Source: Pirellulales bacterium
Lineage (GTDB): Bacteria; Planctomycetota; Planctomycetia; Pirellulales; JACPPG01
Reading direction: 5' to 3'
Assembly: GCA_036490175.1 (NCBI GenBank)
Contig: DASXEJ010000355.1
Coordinates: 1-64,000, forward strand
Length of the DNA stretch: 64,000 nucleotides
Shown piece after piece: positions 53,344 to 62,593 of this stretch. How positions within the stretch are numbered: the first letter of the stretch is position 1; every line of letters begins with the position of its first letter. A program made the position numbers and the translations under genes. A model generated the notes under the pieces. That model had not been told where the DNA came from, ran no database searches, and was given only the letters and a program-made list of their open reading frames with translations.

Positions 53344-55281
53344 TTAGCGCCCTGGCTGCGCGGCTTTGTACTTGTTCAACCAGTTAGCGATATTGTGGGC
53401 CTGCTCGTCCAGCTTCTGCCGGCGCGAGAGTGCCAAGGCATGCTCTGCGATGGCGATGGCCTCGCCGCGTCGATTTGTCTGGGCGTAGGCCAGCGCCAGG
53501 TGTACGGCGTACTCGGCATTGTTATTGTCCAACCGCGTGGCCTGTTCGAAATGTTCGACTGCCTCGACCTGCCTATTAGACTTTGCCAATGCAACGCCTA
53601 GGTCGTTTTGATAACCCGCGTTGTCGGCAGCCAATTGCACTGCCAATTGATACTGCTTGATGGCCTCTGGCACGCGGCCGGCGATCATCAGCCCGTAGCC
53701 GAGCCGCTCGTGGACAGTCGCCAGAGTCGGTCCCATCTCGACGGCTTTCTCCAGGTGCTTTAGCGCCTCTTCAAGCTGGCCGGAGCCGAATCCGTCGCGC
53801 ACGCCCAATTTCAAGTAGACGTGCCCCACATTGCACTGCATCAGTGGGTCGTTGGGATGCAGCTCGGCCGCCGTTTTATACAGTGTGTAGCTCTCATCGA
53901 ACTTCGACTGCGCCTCGAGAAACGCCGCCAGATTGGAATAAGCCATCCAGGCCGTAGGATTCTGGGCGATCGTGTCCCTGTTGAGTGTTTCCTCGTCGAA
54001 AAATACCGTTGCCCGACTCATCGTAAGTAGCGACATAACCACCAGCAGCAATCCGCAAGCTGCTTGGCCTGCCGAGCGCAAATCCGGTCGCAGTCGCTTC
54101 CAGAAAATCGCTGCGCCGGCGGCCGTCAACGCCAGCAGGGCAATGCCCGCATGGTATTGAAAATGGTCGGCCACAAACGAGAAGCGAAAAGGATAGACGT
54201 TGACGAAGCCCAGCGCCGGCACCAGCACGCCGCCAAAGATCAGCGCAGCCGCGAGCGGCCCTCGCCCCAGCCGAGCGCGTGCCAGCCAGAGCATCACTAG
54301 CAGCGCTACGGCTCCTACCGGAAACAAATATTGCCACCAGCTGCCGGCGTCGATCGTCCACCGCGGATAGAAGAAGATCAATGGAGAGGGCCAGGCCAGC
54401 TTGCCGGCATAAAACCAGCAAATTCGACCGGCCATCAGTATTCTTTCCAGGAAGGAGAAATCCCAGTCCGCTCCCTGGGCGCCGACATGGGTCGCCTCCA
54501 TGTGCATGGTCACATATCCCAGCCCTACTCCCAAGGCGAACATCGGCAGCAGCGGCAGAACGTCTCGCCAACGGATTAATTCGTTCTTCCACCACAGGAT
54601 GACCAGCACTACGGCGGGCAACGTGCAAACCACGGTCTTGCTCAACAGCGCGGCGACAAACAGCCCGAAGGCCGCTATGTACCAGCGCCGTCGCACGGAA
54701 TCCGTCAGCGGCGGGTCACTTGGTTCTTCGAGCGGCGCGAAGCGAAAGTAGCAACAGAGCGATGCGAGCGCCAGCGTCAGGCTGAGTACGTTCTTCCGCT
54801 CGGTGACCCAGGCTACGGATTCCACTTCGATCGGATGGACGCCGAACAGGGCCGCCGCCAACCACGCTCCGGGCACACGCAAGCGTACCAGCAGCCGCCA
54901 CAACAGCACGGAACTGGCGGCGTGCAACAGCATGTTCTCCAGGTGATAACCCTTGGGCGAATCGCCCCATAGGTGATAGTCGACCCAAAACGTGCTGTGG
55001 ACGAAAGGGTAGTACTGCGGCACGGCTCCAAATTCAAACCAGATCCGTCGCAGCCCGTCGAGACTGCTTAGCGTCGTATTGGCCGTGACATGGTAGTCGT
55101 CGTCCCAAATAAAGCGGTTGCCCAAGGTCGGGGCGTAGGCGACCACGACCATTGCCACGAGCGCCGCGCCAGCCCACAGCGAGGGTCCCTGCCACGCCGT
55201 TCCGCGCGACGCTATGTCCTGCCGCGGACGACGGGCGCGCCCTGCGGGCTGTGGGGATTGCGATTCGCTCCGAGAGGTCAT
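53344..55281 (-). CDS. TMTC-like GT-C membrane protein with TPR repeats (paralogue 2)
   Basis: The 645-residue protein has the same layout as its neighbour: a first helix (about 32-50), the acidic motif RFIWDDDYHVTAN, VHPIEVESVAWVTERKNVLS as second signature, about ten helices to residue 425, and TPRs (about 460-635: AYSNLAAFLEAQSKFDESYT, LATVHERLGYGLMIAGRVPE, AIKQYQLAVQLAADNAGYQN). Start ATG at 55281 with AGGCGG upstream; the frame is open further back but without signal or domain. The gap to the downstream paralogue is 76 bases, so the two are probably co-transcribed. Role in protein O-glycosylation is inferred. Confidence 0.85.
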   Translation of the reverse strand: MTSRSESQSPQPAGRARRPRQDIASRGTAWQGPSLWAGAALVAMVVVAYAPTLGNRFIWDDDYHVTANTTLSSLDGLRRIWFEFGAVPQYYPFVHSTFWVDYHLWGDSPKGYHLENMLLHAASSVLLWRLLVRLRVPGAWLAAALFGVHPIEVESVAWVTERKNVLSLTLALASLCCYFRFAPLEEPSDPPLTDSVRRRWYIAAFGLFVAALLSKTVVCTLPAVVLVILWWKNELIRWRDVLPLLPMFALGVGLGYVTMHMEATHVGAQGADWDFSFLERILMAGRICWFYAGKLAWPSPLIFFYPRWTIDAGSWWQYLFPVGAVALLVMLWLARARLGRGPLAAALIFGGVLVPALGFVNVYPFRFSFVADHFQYHAGIALLALTAAGAAIFWKRLRPDLRSAGQAACGLLLVVMSLLTMSRATVFFDEETLNRDTIAQNPTAWMAYSNLAAFLEAQSKFDESYTLYKTAAELHPNDPLMQCNVGHVYLKLGVRDGFGSGQLEEALKHLEKAVEMGPTLATVHERLGYGLMIAGRVPEAIKQYQLAVQLAADNAGYQNDLGVALAKSNRQVEAVEHFEQATRLDNNNAEYAVHLALAYAQTNRRGEAIAIAEHALALSRRQKLDEQAHNIANWLNKYKAAQPGR

Positions 55282-55532
55282 AGGCCGCCTGAAAGTTGCG
55301 GCACTGCCGCGCAGAGAAAGTCGAGGATATATCGGAAACGGGGCTCGATGCCTCTTCGGCCGAAGTTTTCCACAGGCAGCGTCTGGAACCGGCCCAGGCT
55401 GGCGATAGGCGCAATTGTAACACGGACCCGGCTCGAATTGTCCCGTCGCAACCACCCGGCTACAATGCGTGGCGCTCTTGCCAAGCGCTGGTTTTTGATG
55501 CGTCAATCGTTCCCTCGCCCAGGATGCGTTGC

Positions 55533-56864
55533 ATGCTCTTTACGGGGATGTCCAGGGCTGAAATCGGCCGGCCCATTTCGCGCCGCACCATGTTGCGGGT
55601 GGGCTCATTGGCGCTTGGCGGTTTCTCGCTGGCGGACTTGCTGCGCTGCCGGTCGCAAGCGCAGGAGACCAACCCCGTGCCTCACGACACGGCAGTGATC
55701 CAGGTTTTCATGGGGGGCGGTCCGAGCCATATCGATCTCTACGATCTGAAGCCGCACGCGCCAGCCGAGATTCGCGGCGAGTTCCGCCCGATTTCGACCA
55801 GCGTTCCAGGCATTCAAATCGGCGAGCACCTGCCGCACCTGGCCAGGGCTTTGCAGTACATTGCCCTGGTGCGTTCGGTCAGCCACAGCACGGCCAACCA
55901 TCTGCCGGCGTCGCACTGGATGATGACCGGCCATCAGCCCCCCGACTCGACGACGGCCAACGTCAATCCTGCGCTCGGCGCCGTGGTGAGCAAGACGCGC
56001 GGCGAGAACGTGCGAGGCATGCCGGCCTATGTCAGCATTCCCCGTCGCCAACTGCTCGGCGGGGCGGCGTACCTGGGTCCGGCCTATAACCCCTTTACCA
56101 GTGGCATCGACCGGAACTCGGACAAAGCCGCCGTGCAGAACCTGGCGCTGCCGACAGGCATCGACGTCGATCGTCTGCACGACCGTCAGGGATTGCTTCG
56201 GCAATTCGATCGCCTCAGGGCCGAGGTCGACGCTGGTGGTGATTTTGCTGGTCTCGACAAGTTCTCGCGCGAAGCGATCGGCATGATCGCCAGCGGCCGC
56301 GCACGAGCAGCGTTCGATACCAGTCGCGAAAGCGAGTCGACGGTCGAGCGCTACGGGCGCAACTCGGCAGGGCAGGGGTGTCTGCTCGCGCGGCGGCTGG
56401 TCGAAGCGGGCGTGACATTCGTGACGGTTCTTTCTGGCGGCGAATGGGACACACACGTCGATAACTTTGGGACCCTTCGAGACAAATCGTTGCCCCCCGT
56501 GGATCGTGCCTTGGCGGCGCTCGTCAGCGACCTGGCCGAACGGGGGTTGGATCGCCGCGTGATGGTGCTCATAACCGGCGAATTCGGCCGCACCCCCGCG
56601 ATCAACGTCCAAGCTGGCCGGGACCATTGGCCGGGCGCCTTTTCGGTGCTGTTTGCCGGCGGCGGGCTCCGTGTCGGCCAGGTCGTCGGCGCCACCGATA
56701 GCCGCGGCATGTACCCCATCACGCGTCCGTATTCGCCGGGCGACGTGCTGTCGACTGTGTACTCATTCCTGGGAATCGACACGAGTCAGGAATTCGTTGA
56801 TCGCAGCGGCAGGCCGATTCGCATCTTGGGCGAAGGTCGGCCCATTGCCGAATTGTTGGCCTGA
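55533..56864 (+). CDS. DUF1501 protein, Tat-exported (second copy in window)
   Basis: The 443-residue protein has a twin-arginine signal (ISRRTMLRVGSLALGG, then FSLADLL) and DUF1501 motifs VFMGGGPSHIDLYDLKPHAP, GGEWDTHVDN, ITGEFGRTPAIN and AGRDHWPGAFSVLFAGGG. All metal-site motifs look intact. Unlike the copy at 42362-43792 it has no DUF1549/DUF1553 partner next to it; it is divergent from the TMTC-like genes. ATG at 55533 with AGGA about 8 bases upstream; ATGs at 55524 and 55548 are alternatives. Confidence 0.9.
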   Translation: MLFTGMSRAEIGRPISRRTMLRVGSLALGGFSLADLLRCRSQAQETNPVPHDTAVIQVFMGGGPSHIDLYDLKPHAPAEIRGEFRPISTSVPGIQIGEHLPHLARALQYIALVRSVSHSTANHLPASHWMMTGHQPPDSTTANVNPALGAVVSKTRGENVRGMPAYVSIPRRQLLGGAAYLGPAYNPFTSGIDRNSDKAAVQNLALPTGIDVDRLHDRQGLLRQFDRLRAEVDAGGDFAGLDKFSREAIGMIASGRARAAFDTSRESESTVERYGRNSAGQGCLLARRLVEAGVTFVTVLSGGEWDTHVDNFGTLRDKSLPPVDRALAALVSDLAERGLDRRVMVLITGEFGRTPAINVQAGRDHWPGAFSVLFAGGGLRVGQVVGATDSRGMYPITRPYSPGDVLSTVYSFLGIDTSQEFVDRSGRPIRILGEGRPIAELLA

Positions 56865-56929
56865 TCGAGCACTGGGTTGCGTCGCGGCCGTTCGTCACCG
56901 TCCTCAATTCTCTGATTGCGACCAACAGA

Positions 56930-57187
56930 CTACAGCCCGAGCAAGACGACGACAAACGCGAGCCCGAAAAGAGTCAGAGCCGCTACGAATCCGCACCAGC
57001 TCGCGAAGGCCAGCAAGGCTCCTCGCCAGTCCCCGAGCAAATTGCCGAAACCTGCCATAGCGAACCCAGGCGCCGCCAGCCACCATAACGCGCGAAGGTT
57101 GGATTCTGGCGGCAAGCTGAGCGGTACGGCCGCCAGGGCGAACCAGCCCGTCGAACTCAACATTTGCCGAAGATTGAAATGCAGCAT
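56930..57187 (-). CDS. Small membrane protein, unknown function
   Basis: An 85-residue protein beginning MLHFNLRQMLSSTGWFALAA with three hydrophobic helices (about 8-25, 33-48 and 58-84). This opening is frequent in small planctomycete membrane proteins. No ribosome-binding site is evident; an ATG nine bases upstream (57196) is equally possible. It is convergent with the DUF1501 gene. Confidence 0.6.
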   Translation of the reverse strand: MLHFNLRQMLSSTGWFALAAVPLSLPPESNLRALWWLAAPGFAMAGFGNLLGDWRGALLAFASWCGFVAALTLFGLAFVVVLLGL

Positions 57188-57516
57188 CGCGTACATGGAG
57201 AGGTAACCGCGGACACGCGACTGTCGTTAACAATCGATTGTTCGGTACGAGCCGGTCCGACCGAAAACTGGGCAACGGATTGGTCGTCAGGTCGATATTG
57301 CATTTCCGTCTCGGCGTGCCCGCTTGATCATTTCCGCCGCGTCGCTCACAAAATCCTAATAGGGCGGTATTAGAATCCCCGGTTTGCCATGTTTCGCGAC
57401 ATCCGACTGCCTGCCCGGCGGCCTGCCGAACTCGACTCCCGCGCAGCAAAACCTGGCATCGCAGACAGATGTTTGCTTTCAGCGTTCCCAGAGATTCTTG
57501 CAGGAAAGTGCGGACT
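57188..57516. other. Divergent promoter region with inverted repeat
   Basis: About 330 bases between a small membrane protein gene and the PhnD-like gene. It holds a perfect inverted repeat CTAATA-6-TATTAG at 57356-57373, a candidate operator or promoter element about 145 bases upstream of the PhnD-like start. No match to a classical Pho box was seen. Confidence 0.4.
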
Positions 57517-58728
57517 ATGAATGACGCTTCCCGGTCGACGCAACAGTCACCCTTCCCGGACGATAATAGCGCCGCCGTGGGCATGCTTCCGACGGTCTTA
57601 AGAACGATTTTGTACGCGGCGCTTTTCTGTGCCATTGCCACGGCCGGATATGCCACGTTTCGCGCAACACAAGAGCAGGCGGCCTCGCGCGACTCGCAGG
57701 ATCGGCTGGTCGCTTATCACGGTCTGACACAGACCACGGGCAAGCGTCTCGCGCCACCCTACAAAGACAAGGATGGCGATCTGCTGGCCGACGCTCCCAG
57801 CGACCCCCAGCAGTTGCTCGACCCCGATACTTTGGTCTTAGCGCACTACAAAGATGCAGACGCTGATACGCAATTAGTCGACTGGGATGCGTTGCAGGCC
57901 CACCTGGCGCAAGCGACTGGCAAAAAGGTCGTGACCCAGGAGTATCTCAACAGCGCTGACGACGTGGCCGCGATCAAGGCCAAGACGATTCAGGTGATCG
58001 CTTTGCACGCGGCGGATGCGCCGTATGTTGTGAATAATGCCGGCTTCGTCCCCTTCGCCGTGCTGGGTACGGAGGCCGGCGCCCACCATGGCAACCATCT
58101 CGATGTGGCGGCGGGACCCACTAGCGAGATCAAGACGCTGGCCGATCTGCGCGGACACACGCTGACCTGCACCGCCCCCGATTCGATCACCGGCTACCGG
58201 GCCGCGATCGCGGTGCTGGCCGAGCAGACCGGCATGCGGCCGGATGTCGACTATTTCATCAATTTCTCGCACGGCCAGAAGCGATCGGTGCTGGGATTGG
58301 CCGGCGGAGATTTTGAAGTCGCCGCGCTGTCCGACGACAAGGTGCATAGCCTGCTCGATAAAGGGAGCATCGACAAATCCGACTACCGAGTGATTTACGA
58401 GTCGGAAGTCATCCCGCGATTGACGATCGGCTACATTTGTGACCTGAATCCCGCCCTGACCGCAAAGATTGCGGCGGCCACGATCGACTTTGCGAACGAA
58501 GGGGGCGCCGACGAGGAATCGACGGGGAACCCGATGCGATTCTTTGCCAGCGACTACAAGCAGGACTTCGCGTTCGTCCGCAAAATCGACGACTCGTTCG
58601 ACCCTCGCTTCCACAAGCGGCCCGTCATGATTCCGGTGCCGGAAGGGCAAGCGGGCACGGCTACGCCGGCCGAAAGTGCCGCGCCGGCCGATTCGTCGGC
58701 CCCGGCCGAGGCTCCGGTCGTCGAGTAA
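57517..58728 (+). CDS. PhnD-like phosphate/phosphonate-binding protein, membrane-anchored
   Basis: The 403-residue protein has an uncleaved-looking N-terminal helix (about 28-48, VLRTILYAALFCAIATAGY) and a type-2 periplasmic binding fold (about 90-380). Motifs of the PhnD/SsuA family include a DWDALQAHLAQATGKKV opening, AAGPTSEIKTLADLRGHTL, TGYRAAIAVLAEQTG and RLTIGYICDLNPALTAKI. The C-terminus is an Ala/Pro/Glu tail. PhnD proteins bind phosphonate or phosphite for ABC import, but no permease or ATPase genes are here and the helix suggests anchoring instead of a free protein. Start ATG at 57517 after AGGAAAG. The PhoD gene follows 187 bases later, supporting a phosphorus-related role. Confidence 0.83.
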   Translation: MNDASRSTQQSPFPDDNSAAVGMLPTVLRTILYAALFCAIATAGYATFRATQEQAASRDSQDRLVAYHGLTQTTGKRLAPPYKDKDGDLLADAPSDPQQLLDPDTLVLAHYKDADADTQLVDWDALQAHLAQATGKKVVTQEYLNSADDVAAIKAKTIQVIALHAADAPYVVNNAGFVPFAVLGTEAGAHHGNHLDVAAGPTSEIKTLADLRGHTLTCTAPDSITGYRAAIAVLAEQTGMRPDVDYFINFSHGQKRSVLGLAGGDFEVAALSDDKVHSLLDKGSIDKSDYRVIYESEVIPRLTIGYICDLNPALTAKIAAATIDFANEGGADEESTGNPMRFFASDYKQDFAFVRKIDDSFDPRFHKRPVMIPVPEGQAGTATPAESAAPADSSAPAEAPVVE

Positions 58729-58915
58729 TCCTCTCTCCAGCAGTTCGCCGCGTGGGTGGTCCCTGCCTAGCACGCTCGGCCGTCGCTGTTGACGTGCGCT
58801 TGGCACGGACTAGATTCAAACCATCGCCGCGGTGCCTGCCGACAAGCAATCTTAAGCTTTCGCAATCACCCGCCTACCATCCACTGCATCGATACACCGC
58901 GGAGGCTGCTACGTG

Positions 58916-60490
58916 ATGGATCTTCGCTTTCCCTTCAACGATTCGGGCCGACTGAACCGGCGGGCCTTTGTCGCCGCCAGCGCTTCTTTGGCATCGGCCG
59001 CCTTGTGGTCGTCGCGGGCTCAGGGCGTTCTCCGGCAGAGCATTGCGTTCTCTGCCTATCCGTTTTCGTTGGGCGTTGCCTCGGGCGATCCCACGCCTGA
59101 CGGGGTAGTGCTGTGGACTCGTTTGGCCCCAAAACCGCTGGCCGGCGGAGGCATGCCGGACGACGCGATCGAAGTCGCCTGGCAGGTAGCCGAAGACGAA
59201 CAATTCAACAAAGTGGCCCGGCAGGGCACCACCGCGGCCACGCCCGAATGGGCCCATTCGGTGCACGTCGAGGTCGATGGCCTGCAACCGGGCCGATGGT
59301 ACTGGTATCAGTTCAAAGCCGGCGGCGAGGTCAGCCCGAAGGGGCGCACGCGCACGATGCCGCCGCTGGAGGCAACGGCGCCGGCGTTGCGATTTGCATT
59401 TGCTTCGTGCCAACATTTCGAGGCGGGTTACTACACCGCCTACGAACACATGCTACGCGAGGATGTCGACTTGGTATTTCACCTAGGCGACTACATCTAC
59501 GAAGGTGCGGCCCGCGACGACCGCGTGCGCAAGCACATAGGGGCCAAAGTCGCCACGCTCGACGACTATCGAAATCGCTATGCGCAATATCGTAGCGACC
59601 CAGCGCTATTGGCCATGCACGCCGCGGCACCGTGGGTTGTGACCTGGGATGACCATGAGGTCGAGAACAACTACGCCGGCCCGTTCCCCGAAGATGTCAA
59701 AGTCTCGCAAGCCGACTTCCTCAAGCGGCGCGCTTTGGGCTATCAGGCCTACTACGAGCACATGCCCTTGCGGCGCAGCTCGCTGCCGCAAGGGTCCGAC
59801 ATGCCGATCTATCGGCGGTTGCCCTATGGACAGCTGGCTAATTTCTATGTGCTGGACACACGCCAGTACCGCACGGACCAGCCTTGTGGCGACGGCCACA
59901 AACAACCGACCGAGGCCGTGTATGATCCGCAGGCGACCATTCTCGGTCAGGCGCAGCGCACCTGGTTACTCGACAGCTTGGGGACTTCGCAAGCCAAATG
60001 GAACGTGCTGGCCCAACAGGTAATGATCGCCCGCATCGACTACGCTGCGGGCGATCTCGAAGTGCTGGATATGGACAAATGGGCCGGCTACGAAACCGAA
60101 CGCCGCCAGGTGCTAAAGTTCATGGCCGATCACAACGTGGCCAATCCCGTCGTCCTGACGGGCGACATCCACAGCAACTGGGCCTGCGACCTGCGCACCG
60201 ATTTCGAGAAGTCTAACGCCAAGCCGGTAGGAGTGGAGTTTACCGGGACGTCGATCTCGTCTTCGGGCGACGGTACACAAAAGCCGCGCAGCCACGACAC
60301 GCTATTGGCCGAAAACCCGTTTCTGAAGTTTTACAACGCCGAACGTGGCTACGTGCTTTGCCAGGTCTCTCCCGGCAAGTGGCAGGCCGACTACCGCGTG
60401 GTCGAATATGTGACGCGTCACGGAGCGCCGCTGGTGACGCGCGCCTCGTTCGTCGTGGAAGACGGCCAGCGGAGCATGGTGCCGGCATAG
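58916..60490 (+). CDS. phoD: Alkaline phosphatase PhoD, Tat-exported
   Basis: The 524-residue enzyme hydrolyses phosphate mono- and diesters outside the cell. It has a twin-arginine signal (LNRRAFVAASASLASAALW), the PhoD N-terminal domain opening FSLGVASGDPTPDGVVLWTR, and the metal-site segments FASCQH, HLGDYIYEG, TWDDHEVENNY and TGDIHSNWACDL. The length is normal. GGAGG 10 bases upstream supports ATG at 58916 (GTG at 58913 is possible). It uses iron/calcium in known homologues. It is encoded next to a PhnD-like binding protein. Confidence 0.95.
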   Translation: MDLRFPFNDSGRLNRRAFVAASASLASAALWSSRAQGVLRQSIAFSAYPFSLGVASGDPTPDGVVLWTRLAPKPLAGGGMPDDAIEVAWQVAEDEQFNKVARQGTTAATPEWAHSVHVEVDGLQPGRWYWYQFKAGGEVSPKGRTRTMPPLEATAPALRFAFASCQHFEAGYYTAYEHMLREDVDLVFHLGDYIYEGAARDDRVRKHIGAKVATLDDYRNRYAQYRSDPALLAMHAAAPWVVTWDDHEVENNYAGPFPEDVKVSQADFLKRRALGYQAYYEHMPLRRSSLPQGSDMPIYRRLPYGQLANFYVLDTRQYRTDQPCGDGHKQPTEAVYDPQATILGQAQRTWLLDSLGTSQAKWNVLAQQVMIARIDYAAGDLEVLDMDKWAGYETERRQVLKFMADHNVANPVVLTGDIHSNWACDLRTDFEKSNAKPVGVEFTGTSISSSGDGTQKPRSHDTLLAENPFLKFYNAERGYVLCQVSPGKWQADYRVVEYVTRHGAPLVTRASFVVEDGQRSMVPA

Positions 60491-60565
60491 GCCGCTTGTG
60501 AGTCTACGCATGCCTGCACTGGTTTGACGCCCGCATTCTCGTGCGCGACGTGAACAGCCACTTCG

Positions 60566-61375
60566 CTAGTGGCGGACGTATGCCAGTCCGCGCGACGGCT
60601 GGTTCGAGATTCCGTGCTTGGTAATGCCCAGGATCAAGATCGTGAACTGGCTCAAGTCTTCCACGCGATTGGGCATGACCCACACATAGTGGTCGCAATA
60701 GTGCCCCACGAAGCAGGCGTCTCGGGGGACATCTTTTTTCCGTCCAACGCAGAACCAACCTACCGGTACTTCGATCTTGTCGCGGAGGCGTGCCAGCGGA
60801 GATCCTACGTACGGCAGGTCGCTGGGGACTTCCTCAGGCGCATTTTTGGCAACGTCAGATTCCCCGTCAGGCGGCGCGAGTTCCTCGGGCTCGGTATCGG
60901 AGGCATTGGCACGCGCGTTTGCGCTCGAAGATGATTCGGCGGCGCGCGGATTCGATTCGGCCGTGGCGAGCTGTGTTAGCAGCTGTGGATCAGGGAGCGG
61001 CGGCAGACCCACCGCTTGGCGATACACGTCCTGCAGCGTTTTGACAACCAGTGGGTCAGTCACGGCGTGGGCGCCCCATTGCTCGGTGACGCTGCGGACG
61101 GCTCGAATGCCCCGTGTGAAGCCCGGCGTGCCGCCCCATTGCACGCCGAATTCGGGCATGCCCCCCTCGTCGTTAACCTGCACAGTTCCATCATTGATGC
61201 GAATGTGCCACGGCAGGACGGCCGGGTTGTAAGTGAACATCGCAATGTTATCGAGCACCATCTGGTACTCGATGGTCATGACCGTGCTAGCTTGATGGAC
61301 CATGCTGCGGCTCAGCTGCCGGTGCGTGCAGCCGGTAAGGAGCAATGCGGCAAGCAAAGTGCAGCTGGCTCGCAT
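60566..61375 (-). CDS. Putative lipoprotein, unknown function
   Basis: The 269-residue protein has a lipoprotein signal with lipobox LLTGC (Cys16). It has a conserved-looking N-terminal domain (YNPAVLPWHIRINDGTVQVN), a disordered Ser/Ala/Glu middle (about 140-190) and a C-terminal part with WFCVGRKKDVPRDACFVGHY and VWVMPNRVEDLSQFTILIL. The family occurs in planctomycetes as far as I can tell, without known function. It is convergent with phoD. Confidence 0.7.
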   Translation of the reverse strand: MRASCTLLAALLLTGCTHRQLSRSMVHQASTVMTIEYQMVLDNIAMFTYNPAVLPWHIRINDGTVQVNDEGGMPEFGVQWGGTPGFTRGIRAVRSVTEQWGAHAVTDPLVVKTLQDVYRQAVGLPPLPDPQLLTQLATAESNPRAAESSSSANARANASDTEPEELAPPDGESDVAKNAPEEVPSDLPYVGSPLARLRDKIEVPVGWFCVGRKKDVPRDACFVGHYCDHYVWVMPNRVEDLSQFTILILGITKHGISNQPSRGLAYVRH

Positions 61376-61554
61376 TGCGCGTTCCGCAGCCGATGTATTG
61401 GTGATTTGGGGTATTCGCGTGACTTACGGCAAATCCCGAGCGCAGCGCGGTAAAGCTTAACGGTTTCATCGACTTTAACGACCTGATGACTGCACACGGA
61501 CTTGCCCTGCGTGATATCATTCAATAGAAGGCTCTCCCAGGGGCAATTGAGATA

Positions 61555-61770
61555 GTGAGCTCAATTGCAGTGAACGCGAAATTTTGCAGTGGAACCCTTA
61601 AATTCAAGGTTCCTCACAGCGCCGAGAATGCGGCGATCGTGGCCTTCAGGTCCGGCAAGTTGAACGACCTCTTGCCACCTGAGACCGCGGTGGCCGACGT
61701 GCGGACGGCACCGAATGAAAGTGGCTCGGCCGAGGTGACGATCATCGTGGAACTCAAGCACAAGCGTTGA
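61555..61770 (+). CDS. Small hypothetical protein
   Basis: A 71-residue frame with GTG start and a weak ribosome-binding site. Codon use in its second half is GC-rich at third positions like the neighbours (ACGATCATCGTGGAACTC), and it ends EVTIIVELKHKR. Predicted alpha/beta. No family recognised, so reality is uncertain. Confidence 0.4.
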   Translation: MSSIAVNAKFCSGTLKFKVPHSAENAAIVAFRSGKLNDLLPPETAVADVRTAPNESGSAEVTIIVELKHKR

Positions 61771-61861
61771 GCCGCGAGTTACCGATGGGTCGTCTTAGCG
61801 GCGCGAAACGGTGTTACGATCCAGCTGCCGCGATGCAACAGCCGCGTTCAAGCGGCGGCAA

Positions 61862-62155
61862 CTATTCCGCGCCTGCGAACAAGCCGATGGCGTTTTGCAC
61901 CGCGTAGTCCCAATCTTCCCACGCCGTGCATACGTCGGCGACGCGTTCCTGCATCGGAACGTGCCAGCGGGCCATTGGCTCCATATGTTGCCGAATGTGC
62001 TCGTGGATCTCGTCAGCGGTTACGCTCGTCTCGGCCAGCGAATCCTGGAAAATCTGGAATAGCTGACTGCGAGCGGGCTCTTGCCGCCAGTGAAACGTAT
62101 CGCCGCGCACGTCGCAGAACCGTAGGACGCGGTCGAGTATCTCTTGTTTGTGCAT
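61862..62155 (-). CDS. Small hypothetical protein
   Basis: A 97-residue acidic, helical, Trp-rich protein (MHKQEILDRVLRFCDVRG, CTAWEDWDYAVQNAIG). There is no signal or membrane segment. GGAGG nine bases before the ATG at 62155 supports that start over ATGs at 62170 or 62203. Function unknown. Confidence 0.65.
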   Translation of the reverse strand: MHKQEILDRVLRFCDVRGDTFHWRQEPARSQLFQIFQDSLAETSVTADEIHEHIRQHMEPMARWHVPMQERVADVCTAWEDWDYAVQNAIGLFAGAE

Positions 62156-62323
62156 TGGTAAAACCTCCATGTACTTAGATGCCGGGGAGGACATTCCCGT
62201 CACCTGACCTGCGATCGTCTACCTAAATCCTAGCGTAGGTTCGGGGTTAGGCAAAGTCTTCTTGCCAGCATGCCGGTCAAAGTAGGGGTGTTATGTGGTT
62301 GGCAAAGCTACGGTTAACACTGC

Positions 62324-62569
62324 ATGGAACTAAAGCCCATTTCGCTCGTTCGACTGCTTGCCGCGATGGTCCTAATGGGTCTCGGCGCGGCGGCTATCGC
62401 CTCGCTTGTCATCACAATCCCGTATTTCTTGGTGTTTGCCATTGCCTGTTTCTTCGCGGCCTGGGCCGTTGTGCGTCATGGCGGAGAGGGCCTGTTTTTA
62501 GTGTTCGGTTGGTCGCTTGCTGCCGAGACCGCTGTGGCCGTCCTAATGGCGATCACGGGGTGGATGTAG
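62324..62569 (+). CDS. Small membrane protein, two to three helices
   Basis: An 81-residue, mostly hydrophobic protein (MELKPISLVRLLAAMVLMGL; helices about 8-30, 32-48 and 57-78). It is convergent with the amidohydrolase gene, 24 bases apart. Function unknown. Confidence 0.6.
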   Translation: MELKPISLVRLLAAMVLMGLGAAAIASLVITIPYFLVFAIACFFAAWAVVRHGGEGLFLVFGWSLAAETAVAVLMAITGWM

Positions 62570-62593
62570 CCGAGATCTGCCGCCCGCGGCGCC

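Noticed and set aside
56904..57656. 250-residue minus-strand frame covering the divergent promoter region
   Set aside because: It is out of frame with the small membrane protein and overlaps the start of the PhnD-like gene; composition is not protein-like.
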